DNA from: Flavobacterium pectinovorum
GTDB lineage: Bacteria > Bacteroidota > Bacteroidia > Flavobacteriales > Flavobacteriaceae
Direction: 5' to 3'
Length of the DNA: 64,000 nt
NCBI RefSeq assembly: GCF_006438875.1
Contig: NZ_RCZH01000014.1
Location: 107,217-171,216 of the forward strand
The notes beneath the pieces were generated by a model. It ran no database searches. It had not been told where the DNA came from and worked only from the letters and a program-made list of their open reading frames with translations. Below, piece after piece: positions 25,154 through 33,873 of the stretch. The translations under genes were made by a program, and so were the position numbers. The first letter of the stretch is position 1. Every line of letters begins with the position of its first letter.

Positions 25154-25587
25154 GAAACTGCGAAGTATCAGATTTACCCAAATTGGTTGTTTTATGCCAA
25201 AAACATGCTGAATACGAAAAAGCGGATTATTCTCCCGAAGGAAAAGAAGAAGGATTAAAAAAAGCTTTATTTGGCGAACAGCCAAAACTACATTGTTTAG
25301 TGGTTGCCACAAAAGAGACAATTGTAGGTTACGTTTCTTATACTTTTGATTTTTCGACCTGGAGCGCCGGCGATTTTTTATATATGGATTGTTTATATTT
25401 AGAAGATCATGCCAGAAATTTTGGAATTGGCGAAGCTTTAATCAATAAACTAAAAGAAATTGGAAAGGAGAAAAATTGCGTCAACATGCAATGGCGAACG
25501 CCTCAATTTAACGAAAGAGCGATTAAATTCTACAATAGAATTGGTGCAAAAGGAAAAGAGAAAATCTGTTTCTTTTTGGATTTATAA
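25138..25587 (+). CDS. GNAT-family N-acetyltransferase
   Basis: 149 residues with a GNAT fold: IRNCEVSDLPKLVVLCQKH at the start, LYMDCLYLEDHARNFGIGEALINKL as the acetyl-CoA-binding loop (R-x2-G-I-G), and RAIKFYNRIGAK at the end. The sequence is close to the diamine (spermidine/spermine) acetyltransferase branch (EYEKADY, WSAGDFLYMDCLYL), so polyamines are a plausible substrate. It overlaps the LysR gene by 16 bases and should be co-expressed with it. Confidence 0.92.
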   Translation: MEYTIRNCEVSDLPKLVVLCQKHAEYEKADYSPEGKEEGLKKALFGEQPKLHCLVVATKETIVGYVSYTFDFSTWSAGDFLYMDCLYLEDHARNFGIGEALINKLKEIGKEKNCVNMQWRTPQFNERAIKFYNRIGAKGKEKICFFLDL

Positions 25588-25597
25588 TACAAAGTGC

Positions 25598-25800
25598 GCA
25601 AAATTTAATCTCGCAAAGGCGCGAAGTCGCAAAGTTTTTTTTTCCAGGTTTTAAACTTAGCGTCTTTGCGACTCTTTGCGTGCAAATTCTCTTCTTTAAG
25701 ACAAAAAAACTTAAAAATAATCTCCCAAAGGCGCTAAATCGCAAAGAAAAACACATAGTTTTAAATCTTTGTAACTCTGAACCTCTGTACCTTTGAACCT
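25598..25800. repeat. Heptamer-type inverted repeat
   Basis: Left arm CTCGCAAAGGCGCGAAGTCG and right arm AGCGTCTTTGCGACTCTTTG are imperfect complements across a T-rich centre; a second partial set (CCAAAGGCGCTAAATCGCAAAG, then CCTCTGTACCTTTGAACCTT) follows. It belongs to the GCAAAG repeat class also seen at 4.2 and 43.6 kb. No gene is present. Confidence 0.65.
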
Positions 25801-25812
25801 TCAAAATAAAAA

Positions 25813-26631
25813 ATGACACAAATAAGTATTTTAGGCTGCGGATGGCTGGGTTTACCTTTAGCGAAAAGCTTAATCGCCAAAAAGCGTTATTCAGTAAACG
25901 GATCTACGACTTCTGAAAATAAGCTTTCTATTCTTGAAAACGCTGGTATAAATCCGTTTTTGGTGAAGCTTGAAAGCGAAAGTGTTTCTAAAAATATAAA
26001 TTCTTTTTTAGCTAAAAGCGAAATCCTAATTATTGATATTCCACCTAAATTAAGAGGAAATAACGACGATTCATCCCGAAAGGGTTTCGTAGAAAAAATT
26101 CAAAATCTAATTCCGTTTATAGAAAAATCCACCATAAAAAAAGTGCTTTTTGTAAGTTCAACTGCAGTTTATGGCAATGAAAACGAATTAATTACAGAAG
26201 ATACAATTCCGAATCCTGAAACGGAAAGCGGCAAACAATTGCTTTTAACGGAAGCGATTCTTCTAAAAAATAAAAACTTTGAAACTACAATTTTACGTTT
26301 CGGCGGATTAATTGGAGAAGACCGTCATCCCGTAAAATTTCTTGCAGGAAAAGAAAACCTTGAAAATCCGGATGCACCAATAAATTTAATTCATCAAAAT
26401 GATTGCATCACAATCATTGAAGAAATCATTAATCAATCAAAATGGAATGAAGTTTTTAATGCCGTAGCGCCTTTTCATCCAAGTCGACAGGAATATTATA
26501 CGCAAGAAGCAAAAGAACGAAACTTAGTTTTACCGAAATTCAGTTCTAAAAAATCGAATATCAAAAAGACTATTTCAAGTGCAAAAATAGAAAACATGTT
26601 AAGCTTTCAATTTAAACTAGACGCTTATTAA
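25813..26631 (+). CDS. NAD(P)-binding extended SDR / epimerase-like protein (YeeZ type)
   Basis: 272 residues. The N-terminal Rossmann motif is ISILGCGWLGLPLAKSLI (G-x2-G-x2-G form). Residues 100-135 contain IKKVLFVSSTAVYGNENELITED, the S-S-T-x-V-Y-G segment of sugar-nucleotide epimerase relatives, though the YxxxK pair is not obvious (ESGKQLLLTEAIL occupies its place). This matches the YeeZ-like branch, where catalytic activity is uncertain. It is probably cytoplasmic. Single gene flanked by repeats. Confidence 0.85.
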   Translation: MTQISILGCGWLGLPLAKSLIAKKRYSVNGSTTSENKLSILENAGINPFLVKLESESVSKNINSFLAKSEILIIDIPPKLRGNNDDSSRKGFVEKIQNLIPFIEKSTIKKVLFVSSTAVYGNENELITEDTIPNPETESGKQLLLTEAILLKNKNFETTILRFGGLIGEDRHPVKFLAGKENLENPDAPINLIHQNDCITIIEEIINQSKWNEVFNAVAPFHPSRQEYYTQEAKERNLVLPKFSSKKSNIKKTISSAKIENMLSFQFKLDAY

Positions 26632-26796
26632 ACCATATAAGTTATATAAGTTCATAAAATCAAACCGGAAAGCTTTGTGATCTCTAACCTAAAATGCAAT
26701 AAAAACAAACTTTGCAGACTTTGCGAAAAACCTTTGCGAACTTTGCGTTAAAAAGATAAAACTTAAATTCACTTATATAACTTATATGGTTTAAAA
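26632..26796. repeat. Inverted repeat with ATATAAGTTATATAAG arms
   Basis: AAACCATATAAGTTATATAAG at the left and CTTATATAACTTATATGGTTT at the right are perfect inverted arms enclosing GCGAAAnnCTTTGCGAACTTTGCG motifs. One-sided copies of the right arm occur at 30242-30272 and, diverged, at 28745-28770. Confidence 0.8.
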
Positions 26797-26835
26797 AGAA
26801 AATCCTTATTTTCACTTCGCAAAATAACTTTTTTC

Positions 26836-28725
26836 ATGGTAAGACATTTCAGGTTTATATTTACTTTCAGCTTTTTATTACTTTCGTTAACGCATTGTTT
26901 TGGTCAAACTGATTCAACAATTACAGAAGAAAAGGAACGTACGGAAAGAATAAAACAATTTCACGCTGATATTCTGGTTAAGGAAAACGGAAACATTGTT
27001 GTTACCGAAACGATTACAGTTTATGCCGCACAACAAGAAATAGATCACGGTATCTTTCGTCAACTTCCGATGAAAAACTATTCTTCGAAGGTTTCCAGAA
27101 ATAATTTTTATACAGTTTTGGATGTTACAAAAGACTGGATTAAAGAACCTTATCACATAGATGTAGATGGCGAAAATTTCAAGATCTATATCGGCGATAA
27201 AGATATTTCTCTAAGCGAAGGAACTTACACGTACAAACTGATTTACGAAGTTGAAGCTCAAATACATTCTTATGACAATTTTGACGAGGTTTATTGGAAT
27301 GTAACTGGAAACTATTGGCAATTTGATATCGAAAATGTCTCTGCAAAAGTAATTTTACCAAGCGGAACATCGGCATTACAAACTCATTGTTATACTGGCG
27401 TTTTAGGATCAAAAGAAAGTGACTGTAATTCAAAAATTGGTGGAAATTCAGTTTATTTTACTTCGAAAAATCTAAAAAAAGAAGAAGGTTTTACTGTAGC
27501 GGTAGGATTTCCAAAAGGAATTATTCATCAACCGTTCTTTTTGCCACATTATAAAATAGAGGAATTTCTCTCTGCACAAAAATTACTTTTAGCATTTCTA
27601 GCCGTTTCAATTTGCTTACTTTTTTATTATTTTTCATGGAAAAGGTATGGAGAAGATCCTTTAGTTTCAAATGAAAGCAATCAATTCATTGATATAAAAA
27701 AGCGTTATACGCCTACTTCACTGCAATATATAAAAGAGAGATATTCTGATTCCAAAACACTTTTGGTAGCAATAATTAGTCTTTCGATCAAAGGTGCAAT
27801 AGAAATTACCGGTAACGGATTTCAAACCTGGAGAGACGAATTCGAGTATTATCTGGTAAAAGGCTCAAAGACGACAAATGTACCGCAGGAAGAAAATGCG
27901 GTTTTAGATGTATTATTTAAGGAAAGTGACACTTTTGCCATCAATTCTAAATCCTACACCACTTTTAGTCAAGCCGAAACAGTACTTGAAAAATCACTTA
28001 AGAATCAGCACAATTTAAAAGATTACTTTTTAAGCAATCTCAAACAAATTTTGATAGGAACACTAATTACAATTGCAGCAATTGCCGGGTACACTTATTT
28101 AACAGCGGGTACAGCTTTGATCTTTGTTATTGTTGGTTTTACAACTCTTAATCTTACTGCAATCCTGATTATCGTAATTATACGATCATTCATGAAAAGA
28201 CAGCCAGCTGTAGCAATTCCGTGTATTGTTATAGCGATTTTTACAGCCGTTTTTACTTATGCTTCTTTTTTCGCCATAAATGTCGACAAAAACTATTCGG
28301 CTCTAAATGCATTGGTTATATTTTTAATACTAACAGGGTTTGCAGTATTCCTAAGCCTGATTAATTCTTATACTCAACTGGGAATTATTACAAAAGTTCA
28401 AATTGAAAAATTCAAACAGCAATTACTTAATTATCCTGTAGAACAAAGTACCAATATTATAGGCGCTTACGAAGAAAATTTACCGTACGCCTTTGCATTG
28501 GGAATAGAAGAAGAATGGAATCTAAAATTCGCCGATGCCTTAAAAAGTTTGAACTATACCAGTAACTGGATCAAAACAAGCGATGGTTCTGTTGGTTTTT
28601 CGTATCAAAACATAACCCACTTTTATGATTCTTATACTTCATCTTCGAGTTCTTCCAGCAGCGGAAGTTCTGGTGGTGGAAGCTCCGGTGGCGGAGGCGG
28701 TGGCGGTGGAGGCGGTGGCTGGTAG
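26836..28725 (+). CDS. DUF2207 membrane protein with Ser/Gly-rich tail
   Basis: 629 residues. Signal peptide (about 1-23, ending CFG), then a beta-rich extracytoplasmic DUF2207 domain (about 35-235; FHADILVKENGNIVVTETIT, YAAQQEIDHGIFRQLP). A TM segment lies at about 250-268, a cytoplasmic part follows, then about four TM segments between 405 and 515. The last 35 residues are Ser then Gly-rich (SSSSSSSGSSGGGSSGG and a nine-Gly run before the final Trp). This layout is standard for the family, in which the Gly-rich end is also common. Function unknown; an inner-membrane location is likely. Confidence 0.9.
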   Translation: MVRHFRFIFTFSFLLLSLTHCFGQTDSTITEEKERTERIKQFHADILVKENGNIVVTETITVYAAQQEIDHGIFRQLPMKNYSSKVSRNNFYTVLDVTKDWIKEPYHIDVDGENFKIYIGDKDISLSEGTYTYKLIYEVEAQIHSYDNFDEVYWNVTGNYWQFDIENVSAKVILPSGTSALQTHCYTGVLGSKESDCNSKIGGNSVYFTSKNLKKEEGFTVAVGFPKGIIHQPFFLPHYKIEEFLSAQKLLLAFLAVSICLLFYYFSWKRYGEDPLVSNESNQFIDIKKRYTPTSLQYIKERYSDSKTLLVAIISLSIKGAIEITGNGFQTWRDEFEYYLVKGSKTTNVPQEENAVLDVLFKESDTFAINSKSYTTFSQAETVLEKSLKNQHNLKDYFLSNLKQILIGTLITIAAIAGYTYLTAGTALIFVIVGFTTLNLTAILIIVIIRSFMKRQPAVAIPCIVIAIFTAVFTYASFFAINVDKNYSALNALVIFLILTGFAVFLSLINSYTQLGIITKVQIEKFKQQLLNYPVEQSTNIIGAYEENLPYAFALGIEEEWNLKFADALKSLNYTSNWIKTSDGSVGFSYQNITHFYDSYTSSSSSSSSGSSGGGSSGGGGGGGGGGGW

Positions 28726-28811
28726 AATTGAAACAAAACTTCAATTTACTTACATCATTTATATAGTTTAAAACAAAAATCTTTGCGAACTTTGTGGCTA
28801 TAACTAAAACT

Positions 28812-29288
28812 ATGGAAATAGCTTATATCAATTCGCCTTTAGGAATCACCAAAATCATTGGAGATGAAGATGGTGTTTCTGTAATTTCTGTTTCTGATGT
28901 TGGAATAAATGAAGTTTCGAAGGAGATTCCGGATGTTTTGAAAGAAGCCGTTTTCCAGCTTCAGGAATATTTTGATAAAAAAAGAACCGATTTCAATTTC
29001 AAACTAAATCCAAAAGGAACCGATTTTCAACAGAAAGTATGGAAATCACTATTAGAAATTCCATACGGAAAAACGATAAGCTACATGGATCAGACTAAAA
29101 AACTGGGTGATATAAAAGCAATTCGCGCCGTAGCATCGGCAAATGGCAAAAATCCACTTTGGATTGTCGTTCCATGTCATCGTGTAATTGGCACAAATGG
29201 TTCTTTAACGGGTTATGCCGGAGGTTTGCCACGCAAAAAATGGTTGCTTGAACATGAGAACCCAACAACGCAACAAAGTTTGTTTTAG
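28812..29288 (+). CDS. ogt: Methylated-DNA-[protein]-cysteine S-methyltransferase
   Basis: 158 residues from ATG 28812; an in-frame upstream ATG at 28794 (MAITKT) is less likely because the homologous core begins at MEIAYINSPLGITKIIG. The suicide active site PCHRVIG (Cys accepts the methyl group from O6-methylguanine) and the helix-turn-helix region FQQKVWKSLLEIPYGKTISY plus AIRAVASANGKNPL are in order. It repairs O6-alkylguanine directly. The Ogt form without an Ada regulatory domain. Single gene. Confidence 0.96.
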   Translation: MEIAYINSPLGITKIIGDEDGVSVISVSDVGINEVSKEIPDVLKEAVFQLQEYFDKKRTDFNFKLNPKGTDFQQKVWKSLLEIPYGKTISYMDQTKKLGDIKAIRAVASANGKNPLWIVVPCHRVIGTNGSLTGYAGGLPRKKWLLEHENPTTQQSLF

Positions 29289-29295
29289 TTTTTTT

Positions 29296-29384
29296 GCCAC
29301 GAATTTCACTAATTAACACAAATTAAAATTAGTTGCTAACAAACTAGGAATTAGCGAAAATTAGTGAAATTCGTGACAAAAGAT
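29296..29384. repeat. Inverted repeat between ogt and the exonuclease gene
   Basis: GCCACGAATTTCACTAATT and its near complement AATTAGTGAAATTCGTGAC face each other; inner ACACAAATTAAAATTAG and CTAGGAATTAGCGAAAATTAG are also related. No T run, so it is treated as an intergenic repeat, not a terminator. The 200-base gap holds nothing else. Confidence 0.7.
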
Positions 29385-29488
29385 CCTTCTTTTTAATTTA
29401 TAAGTAATTTCTTATTTTAAAGTGAATTTGTGTACATTTATCTACACAAAGAATTAGTGCTAATCCGTGCAATTCGTGGTAAAAAATT

Positions 29489-30202
29489 ATGATCGAAAAA
29501 TTAAATCTCAACAACATTCTGTTTCTGGATATAGAAACCGTTCCTGAAGAAGAAAACTTCAATTCGCTTGACGCGGAAATGCAATCGCTTTGGGACCATA
29601 AAACGCAATATCAAAGGAAAGACGATTTTACTCCGGAAGAATTTTATGATCGTGCCGGAATTTGGGCCGAATTTGGAAAAATCATTTGTATCTCGGTCGG
29701 ATATTTCACAATTAAAGGCGATGTCAGAAATTTTCGTGTGACATCGTTCTTTGGCGATGAAAAGAAGATTTTAAAAGACTTTAATAATTTACTGAACAAT
29801 CATTTTAGTCAACCGCAACATCTTTTATGCGGACACAATGCGAAGGAATTTGATATTCCGTTTATTGCAAGAAGAATGATTATTAACCAAATTGCTATTC
29901 CGGACAAACTGAATCTATTTGGAAAAAAACCTTGGGAAATTCCGCATTTGGATACTTTAGAATTATGGAAGTTTGGCGATTATAAGCACTTTACATCTTT
30001 AAAATTACTGACTAAGATTCTTGGGGTTCCATCGCCAAAAGGCGATATCGACGGAAGTCAGGTTGGTCACGTTTATTATGTTGAAAAAGATATCGATAGA
30101 ATTATAACCTATTGCGAAAAAGATACTATCGCCGTAGCACAGGTTTTCCTGCGCTTACGTCGTGAAGATCTTTTAATTGATGATGAAATTATTCATGTTT
30201 AA
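29489..30202 (+). CDS. Predicted 3'-5' exonuclease (PolB-like DEDD family)
   Basis: 237 residues. The exonuclease motifs of the DnaQ-like DEDD superfamily are visible: Exo I LFLDIETVPE (Asp, Glu), Exo II LCGHNAKEFDIPFIARRM (Asp) and Exo III YCEKDTIAVAQVFLRL (Tyr-x3-Asp form, DEDDy). The protein matches the predicted exonuclease family related to the exonuclease domain of PolB (COG3298-like). It is cytoplasmic, a stand-alone nuclease likely acting in DNA repair or RNA turnover. It lies in a small cluster of DNA repair-type genes with ogt and the AlkZ-like gene, though each has its own spacer. Confidence 0.9.
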   Translation: MIEKLNLNNILFLDIETVPEEENFNSLDAEMQSLWDHKTQYQRKDDFTPEEFYDRAGIWAEFGKIICISVGYFTIKGDVRNFRVTSFFGDEKKILKDFNNLLNNHFSQPQHLLCGHNAKEFDIPFIARRMIINQIAIPDKLNLFGKKPWEIPHLDTLELWKFGDYKHFTSLKLLTKILGVPSPKGDIDGSQVGHVYYVEKDIDRIITYCEKDTIAVAQVFLRLRREDLLIDDEIIHV

Positions 30203-30288
30203 CTAAAGGTACAAAGGTTCAGAGGAACTAAGGAACAAAGCTAAAATGAACTTATATAACTTATATGGTTAAAATAATGTTTTAGAAA

Positions 30289-31362
30289 ATGACACATCAG
30301 GAAATCTCACATTACAGACTGGCTTCGCAAAAGCTTTATAAAACAACGCAATGTTTGCCACAAGAAATTGTGCAGCATTTGGGCGCGATGCAGGCACAGG
30401 ATTATGCAATGGCAAAATGGGCGATTGGTTCTCGTTGTGATTCTTCTGAAAAAGAGATTGAAGAAGCTATAAACTCAGCCAAAATAATCAGAACTCATAT
30501 TCTAAGACCAACCTGGCATTTTGTTGCTGCCGATGATATTTATTGGATGCTGGATCTTTCGGCTCCACAAGTCAAACGCTTTACCACTTCTGCTGCCAAA
30601 AAATACGGTTATGATGCCAAAAAACTAAATGAGGCTAGTGCACAAATCGAAAAACTACTTTCCGGAAACAATCATTTGACTCGGGAGGAAATCATGCAGG
30701 AACTCAACATTAAAAAAAGTTCCAACGATGATTTTTTAAGCGCTGCAATTATGATGAATGCCGAATTGGATGGTTTGGTTTGTAATGGTAAAATGAAAGG
30801 TAAACAAATCACTTATGCCCTACTCGAGGAAAGAGTTTCTAAGCCCAAAAGCAAACTAACAAAAGAAGAAGGTTTGGCTAAATTAGCCCTCCGATATTTT
30901 GAAAGTCATGGTCCCGCAACGTTATTAGATTTCTCGTGGTGGTCCGGTTTTCCTCCAACTACCTGCAAATTGGCTATTAATGCAATAGAGTTGCAATTGA
31001 ATTCTGTTGAGATTGAAAACCAGAAATATTGGTTTGGAAATGATATTTCTACAGATTACAATTTCCGCGAAAGCGTACATTTTCTTCCAGCTTTTGATGA
31101 GATTTTAATTTCTTATAAAACCCGTGAAGCTTCTATTCTTTTGGAACATCAATCTAAAGCTTTTACCAATAATGGAATCTTTAAACCCATTATTCTCGAA
31201 AACGGAAAAGTTATTGGAACCTGGAAAAAAACGATTAAAAAAGATCATGCCAAAATAGAAACGCAATTTTTTCATGAAACCGAAAGTCATAAAAAAGAAA
31301 TTCTGTTTGAAGGGATTAAAGCTTTTGAAAACTATCTGGAGACAAAAATTGTTATCGAATAA
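30289..31362 (+). CDS. Winged-helix DNA-binding protein, AlkZ/YcaQ-related (HTH_42)
   Basis: 357 residues. The family signature is QAQDYAMAKWAIGSRC near residues 34-50, corresponding to the Q-x-Q or Q-x-D motif that carries the catalytic residues of AlkZ-type glycosylases (QAQD here). Further landmarks are RTHILRPTWHFV, HGPATLLDFSWWSGFP and DEILISYKTR, all from PF06224. Members include glycosylases that unhook interstrand crosslinks and alkylpurines, and many members with unknown role. DNA repair is the reasonable guess, supported by ogt nearby. Confidence 0.88.
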   Translation: MTHQEISHYRLASQKLYKTTQCLPQEIVQHLGAMQAQDYAMAKWAIGSRCDSSEKEIEEAINSAKIIRTHILRPTWHFVAADDIYWMLDLSAPQVKRFTTSAAKKYGYDAKKLNEASAQIEKLLSGNNHLTREEIMQELNIKKSSNDDFLSAAIMMNAELDGLVCNGKMKGKQITYALLEERVSKPKSKLTKEEGLAKLALRYFESHGPATLLDFSWWSGFPPTTCKLAINAIELQLNSVEIENQKYWFGNDISTDYNFRESVHFLPAFDEILISYKTREASILLEHQSKAFTNNGIFKPIILENGKVIGTWKKTIKKDHAKIETQFFHETESHKKEILFEGIKAFENYLETKIVIE

Positions 31363-31380
31363 ATTAATTCCCGAATCCTT

Positions 31381-31545
31381 GTATATCGCTCCAATGGAGC
31401 TGTTAGAAACAATATACAACGTTTCTATAAATATAACGCCCTTCCATGGCTTAAGAAAACTCCGTTAGGAGTGCAATATTTATAGCATAAGAATAGATGA
31501 TTGATTTTCAAGCCCCATCGGGGCGTTATATTAATAACACGGTTA
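31381..31545. repeat. Palindromic intergenic element with several small hairpins
   Basis: Perfect small hairpins GCTCCAATGGAGC, CTCCGTTAGGAG and GCCCCATCGGGGC lie between inverted arms CTATAAATAT / ATATTTATAG and TATAACGCCC / GGGGCGTTATA. The construction (outer arms, inner GC-rich hairpins with nTnA/CAT centres) is like the units at 3.4 and 33.2 kb but with other sequence. No ORF of interest in 31363-31687. Confidence 0.75.
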
Positions 31546-31687
31546 TGAGTATTTGTTAAAGTAGAATCGACATAATTTAATTCGATGGCTGAAAAATTAC
31601 AATTTCAATCAAATACTTCTCGTTTCGGCATTAAATTCTTTATGCATTTTATTGCTAAATAATTACATTTACAAAAAAAACAGCGCT

Positions 31688-33127
31688 ATGGTATTAAGTA
31701 GATTTTGGTTAACTATTTTTATTTCGTCGATTATCTTTATTATAATCAGCTTGTTTACTGCCAATACTTATACCATTGATTATGTTTTGAATGGAAAAAA
31801 AGACGATCCTATTCTGGTTTCTGAAAAATATGCTGAACAACTTCCTGCTTTTATCAAAGACAGTATCAAAAAAGCACCGGATCAAACGATGATTATCAAT
31901 CGTGATACGCTAAATCCTGATACAACTTACGTTTATAAAAACAAAACCGTAAAAATTTATAGCGGTGTTCAAAAATCAGACGGTTTATTGCCTACCTGCA
32001 AAACCACATTGATGGATTTGATTTTGCCACTTATGGCCTATTTGGCATTTTTCTGCGGATTGATGGAGCTTTTAATCATCTCCGGAGTTTCGGGAAAACT
32101 GGCTAAAGCACTAAGTCCGGTTTTTGTAAAAGTGTTTCCAAGTATTCCTAAAAACCATCCTTCGATCTCCTATATGACCTTAAATTTTGCTGCAAATTTC
32201 TTAGGATTAGATTCAGCTGCAACGCCGTTTGGTTTAAAAGCAATGGAAAGTTTACAGGAAATAAATCCCGACAAAGACAAAGCCAGTGATGCGCAAATTA
32301 TGTTTATGTGTCTTCATGCTTCTGGTCTGACTTTAATCGCAACTTCGATTATTGGTTATCGCGCTGCTGCAAATGCAAGTAATCCAGCAGATGTTATGCT
32401 TCCGTGTATTATAACTTCTTTTATTGGTACAATTGCGGCTTTCCTAATTGTTGGAATCAAACAAAAAATCAATTTCAAAAGTGCTTCACTTGTTATCGCC
32501 TTAATGGTATTAATCGCCGCCATTGTTGGTTTGTTGATGTATGTAAACCATTTGGACTTAATTGGAAAAAACTATTTCACAGCTAACCTTTCCGGATTAA
32601 TCTTAGTTGGAATTATCGGTTCGACATTAATTTTCTCTTTCATACATGAAAAGAAATTTACAGACGCAAACACGACCGTTTTTGATGCTTTCGTAGTTGG
32701 AGCAAATAATGGTGTTAAAACGGGAGTTACCATTTTCCCTTACGTTTTAGGAATGTTAGTTGCTATTTCTCTATTCAGAAACAGTGGTTTATTCGAAATC
32801 ATAAGTGATGGAATTGCTTTTGTTTTCTCAAATATGGGAGTTAACAAACAAATTACGGATGCGTTACCCGTAGCAATGCTCAGACCTTTTAGTTCGGCTG
32901 GATCACGTGGATTTTTAATTGACTCGATGAATACTTTTGGTGCTGATTCCTTAACGGGAAGATTGAGCAGCATTTTTCAATGTAGTGCCGAAAGCACTTT
33001 TTATGTAATTGCTGTTTATTTTGGTTCTGTTAATATAAAGAATACGCGTTATGCTTTGGGGACGATGCTTTTGGTGGATGTAATTTGTGTAATTACGGCA
33101 ATTTTTGTGGCTACGTGGTTTTTTTAA
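31688..33127 (+). CDS. Nucleoside-recognition (SpmA/SpmB fused) membrane protein
   Basis: 479 residues from ATG 31688 (MVLSRFWLTIFISSIIF). A TTG at 31652 would extend it by 12 residues but would put the start within the likely promoter. The first half resembles SpmA (N-terminal TM, then LMDLILPLMAYLAFFCGLMELLIISGVSGKLAKAL and NFAANFLGLDSAATPFGLKAMESLQ) and the second half SpmB (DAFVVGANNGVKTGVTIFPYVLGMLVA, then CSAESTFYVIAVYFGSV). Both belong to the Gate/nucleoside-recognition domain family. In Bacillus these are spore maturation proteins; fused versions in non-sporulating Bacteroidota have unknown transport substrates. Inner membrane. Confidence 0.92.
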   Translation: MVLSRFWLTIFISSIIFIIISLFTANTYTIDYVLNGKKDDPILVSEKYAEQLPAFIKDSIKKAPDQTMIINRDTLNPDTTYVYKNKTVKIYSGVQKSDGLLPTCKTTLMDLILPLMAYLAFFCGLMELLIISGVSGKLAKALSPVFVKVFPSIPKNHPSISYMTLNFAANFLGLDSAATPFGLKAMESLQEINPDKDKASDAQIMFMCLHASGLTLIATSIIGYRAAANASNPADVMLPCIITSFIGTIAAFLIVGIKQKINFKSASLVIALMVLIAAIVGLLMYVNHLDLIGKNYFTANLSGLILVGIIGSTLIFSFIHEKKFTDANTTVFDAFVVGANNGVKTGVTIFPYVLGMLVAISLFRNSGLFEIISDGIAFVFSNMGVNKQITDALPVAMLRPFSSAGSRGFLIDSMNTFGADSLTGRLSSIFQCSAESTFYVIAVYFGSVNIKNTRYALGTMLLVDVICVITAIFVATWFF

Positions 33128-33140
33128 ATCATTACATAAT

Positions 33141-33311
33141 TTAAACTGGACTGAAGTCCAGCCCTATAATATAAATCGAGCCGTTGGCTCTTTATTTTGA
33201 AATTTTGTAAAAAACGAAAAAAAGCATATATCATTTGAAGACAATTTATTAAAGTTCCGGAGGAACGAATCATATTGTAGGGCCGTCCCGAAACTTCTGC
33301 ATTAATCCGGT
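33141..33311. repeat. REPIN-like element, left flank of the transposase gene
   Basis: Begins AACTGGACTGAAGTCCAG-CCCTATAATAT, then hairpin GAGCCGTTGGCTC, a divergent middle, hairpin GTTCCGGAGGAAC, and a damaged right end (ATATTGTAGGGCcgtcccga). It has the same order of parts as each unit of the 3.4-kb array. The right end has lost the terminal palindrome. Confidence 0.8.
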
Positions 33312-33397
33312 TTAAACGTAAGAACAAATTCAATATTTTGTAAGAATATTTTGTATTATTGTAAAACGAAATAATCGTTTAAAATAATACATATCAA

Positions 33398-33860
33398 ATG
33401 TCAAATACATTTCATCAGGTTTACATTCAAGCAATTTTTGCAGTAATATACAGAGAGGCACTTATCACAGATGAATGTAAATCTAAAATACTAAGTGTAA
33501 TTGGAAATTTAATAAATGAAACAGGTTGTAAAACCATTATAGTAAATGGAACAGAAGATCATATTCATTGTCTTTTAGGCCTTAAACCAACAATTTCTAT
33601 TTCAGATTTAATGAAAGTTGTAAAAGGAAAATCTTCAAGGTTTATAAATGATCAATCAATTAACAAAATGCAAATTTGAATGGCAGGAAGGTTATGGTGT
33701 TTTCTCCTATAGTAAATCCCACATTGATGCCGTATATAAATACATTGCTAATCAAGAAGCACATCATAAAAAACAAAATTTCAAAGATGAATATTCGTCT
33801 TTTTTAAATAAATACAATGTTGAATTTGATAAAAGATTTGTATTTGAAAATTTAATATAA
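33398..33860 (+). pseudogene. IS200-like / RAYT-type Y1 transposase, single frameshift
   Basis: Two overlapping frames together give one Y1 (HUH) transposase of about 150 residues. Frame one (33398-33679) holds the start MSNTFHQVYIQAIFAV and the metal-binding motif TEDHIHCLLGL (His-Ile-His). Frame two (to 33860) continues with LTKCKFEWQEGYGVFSYSKS, and the catalytic Tyr should be in VYKYIANQEAHH. The shift is +1 in the stretch GATCAATCAATTAACAAA (33646-33665), where one extra base separates SSRFINDQ from LTKCKFEWQ. All catalytic residues survive, so it is either recently inactivated, a programmed frameshift or a sequencing error. Short length and flanking palindromes fit REP-associated tyrosine transposases. 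Confidence 0.85.
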
Positions 33861-33873
33861 CCAATCTTTACAT

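Noticed and set aside
31688..33127. Evidence of sporulation
   Set aside because: SpmA/SpmB-type proteins occur in many non-sporulating Bacteroidota; nothing else points to sporulation.
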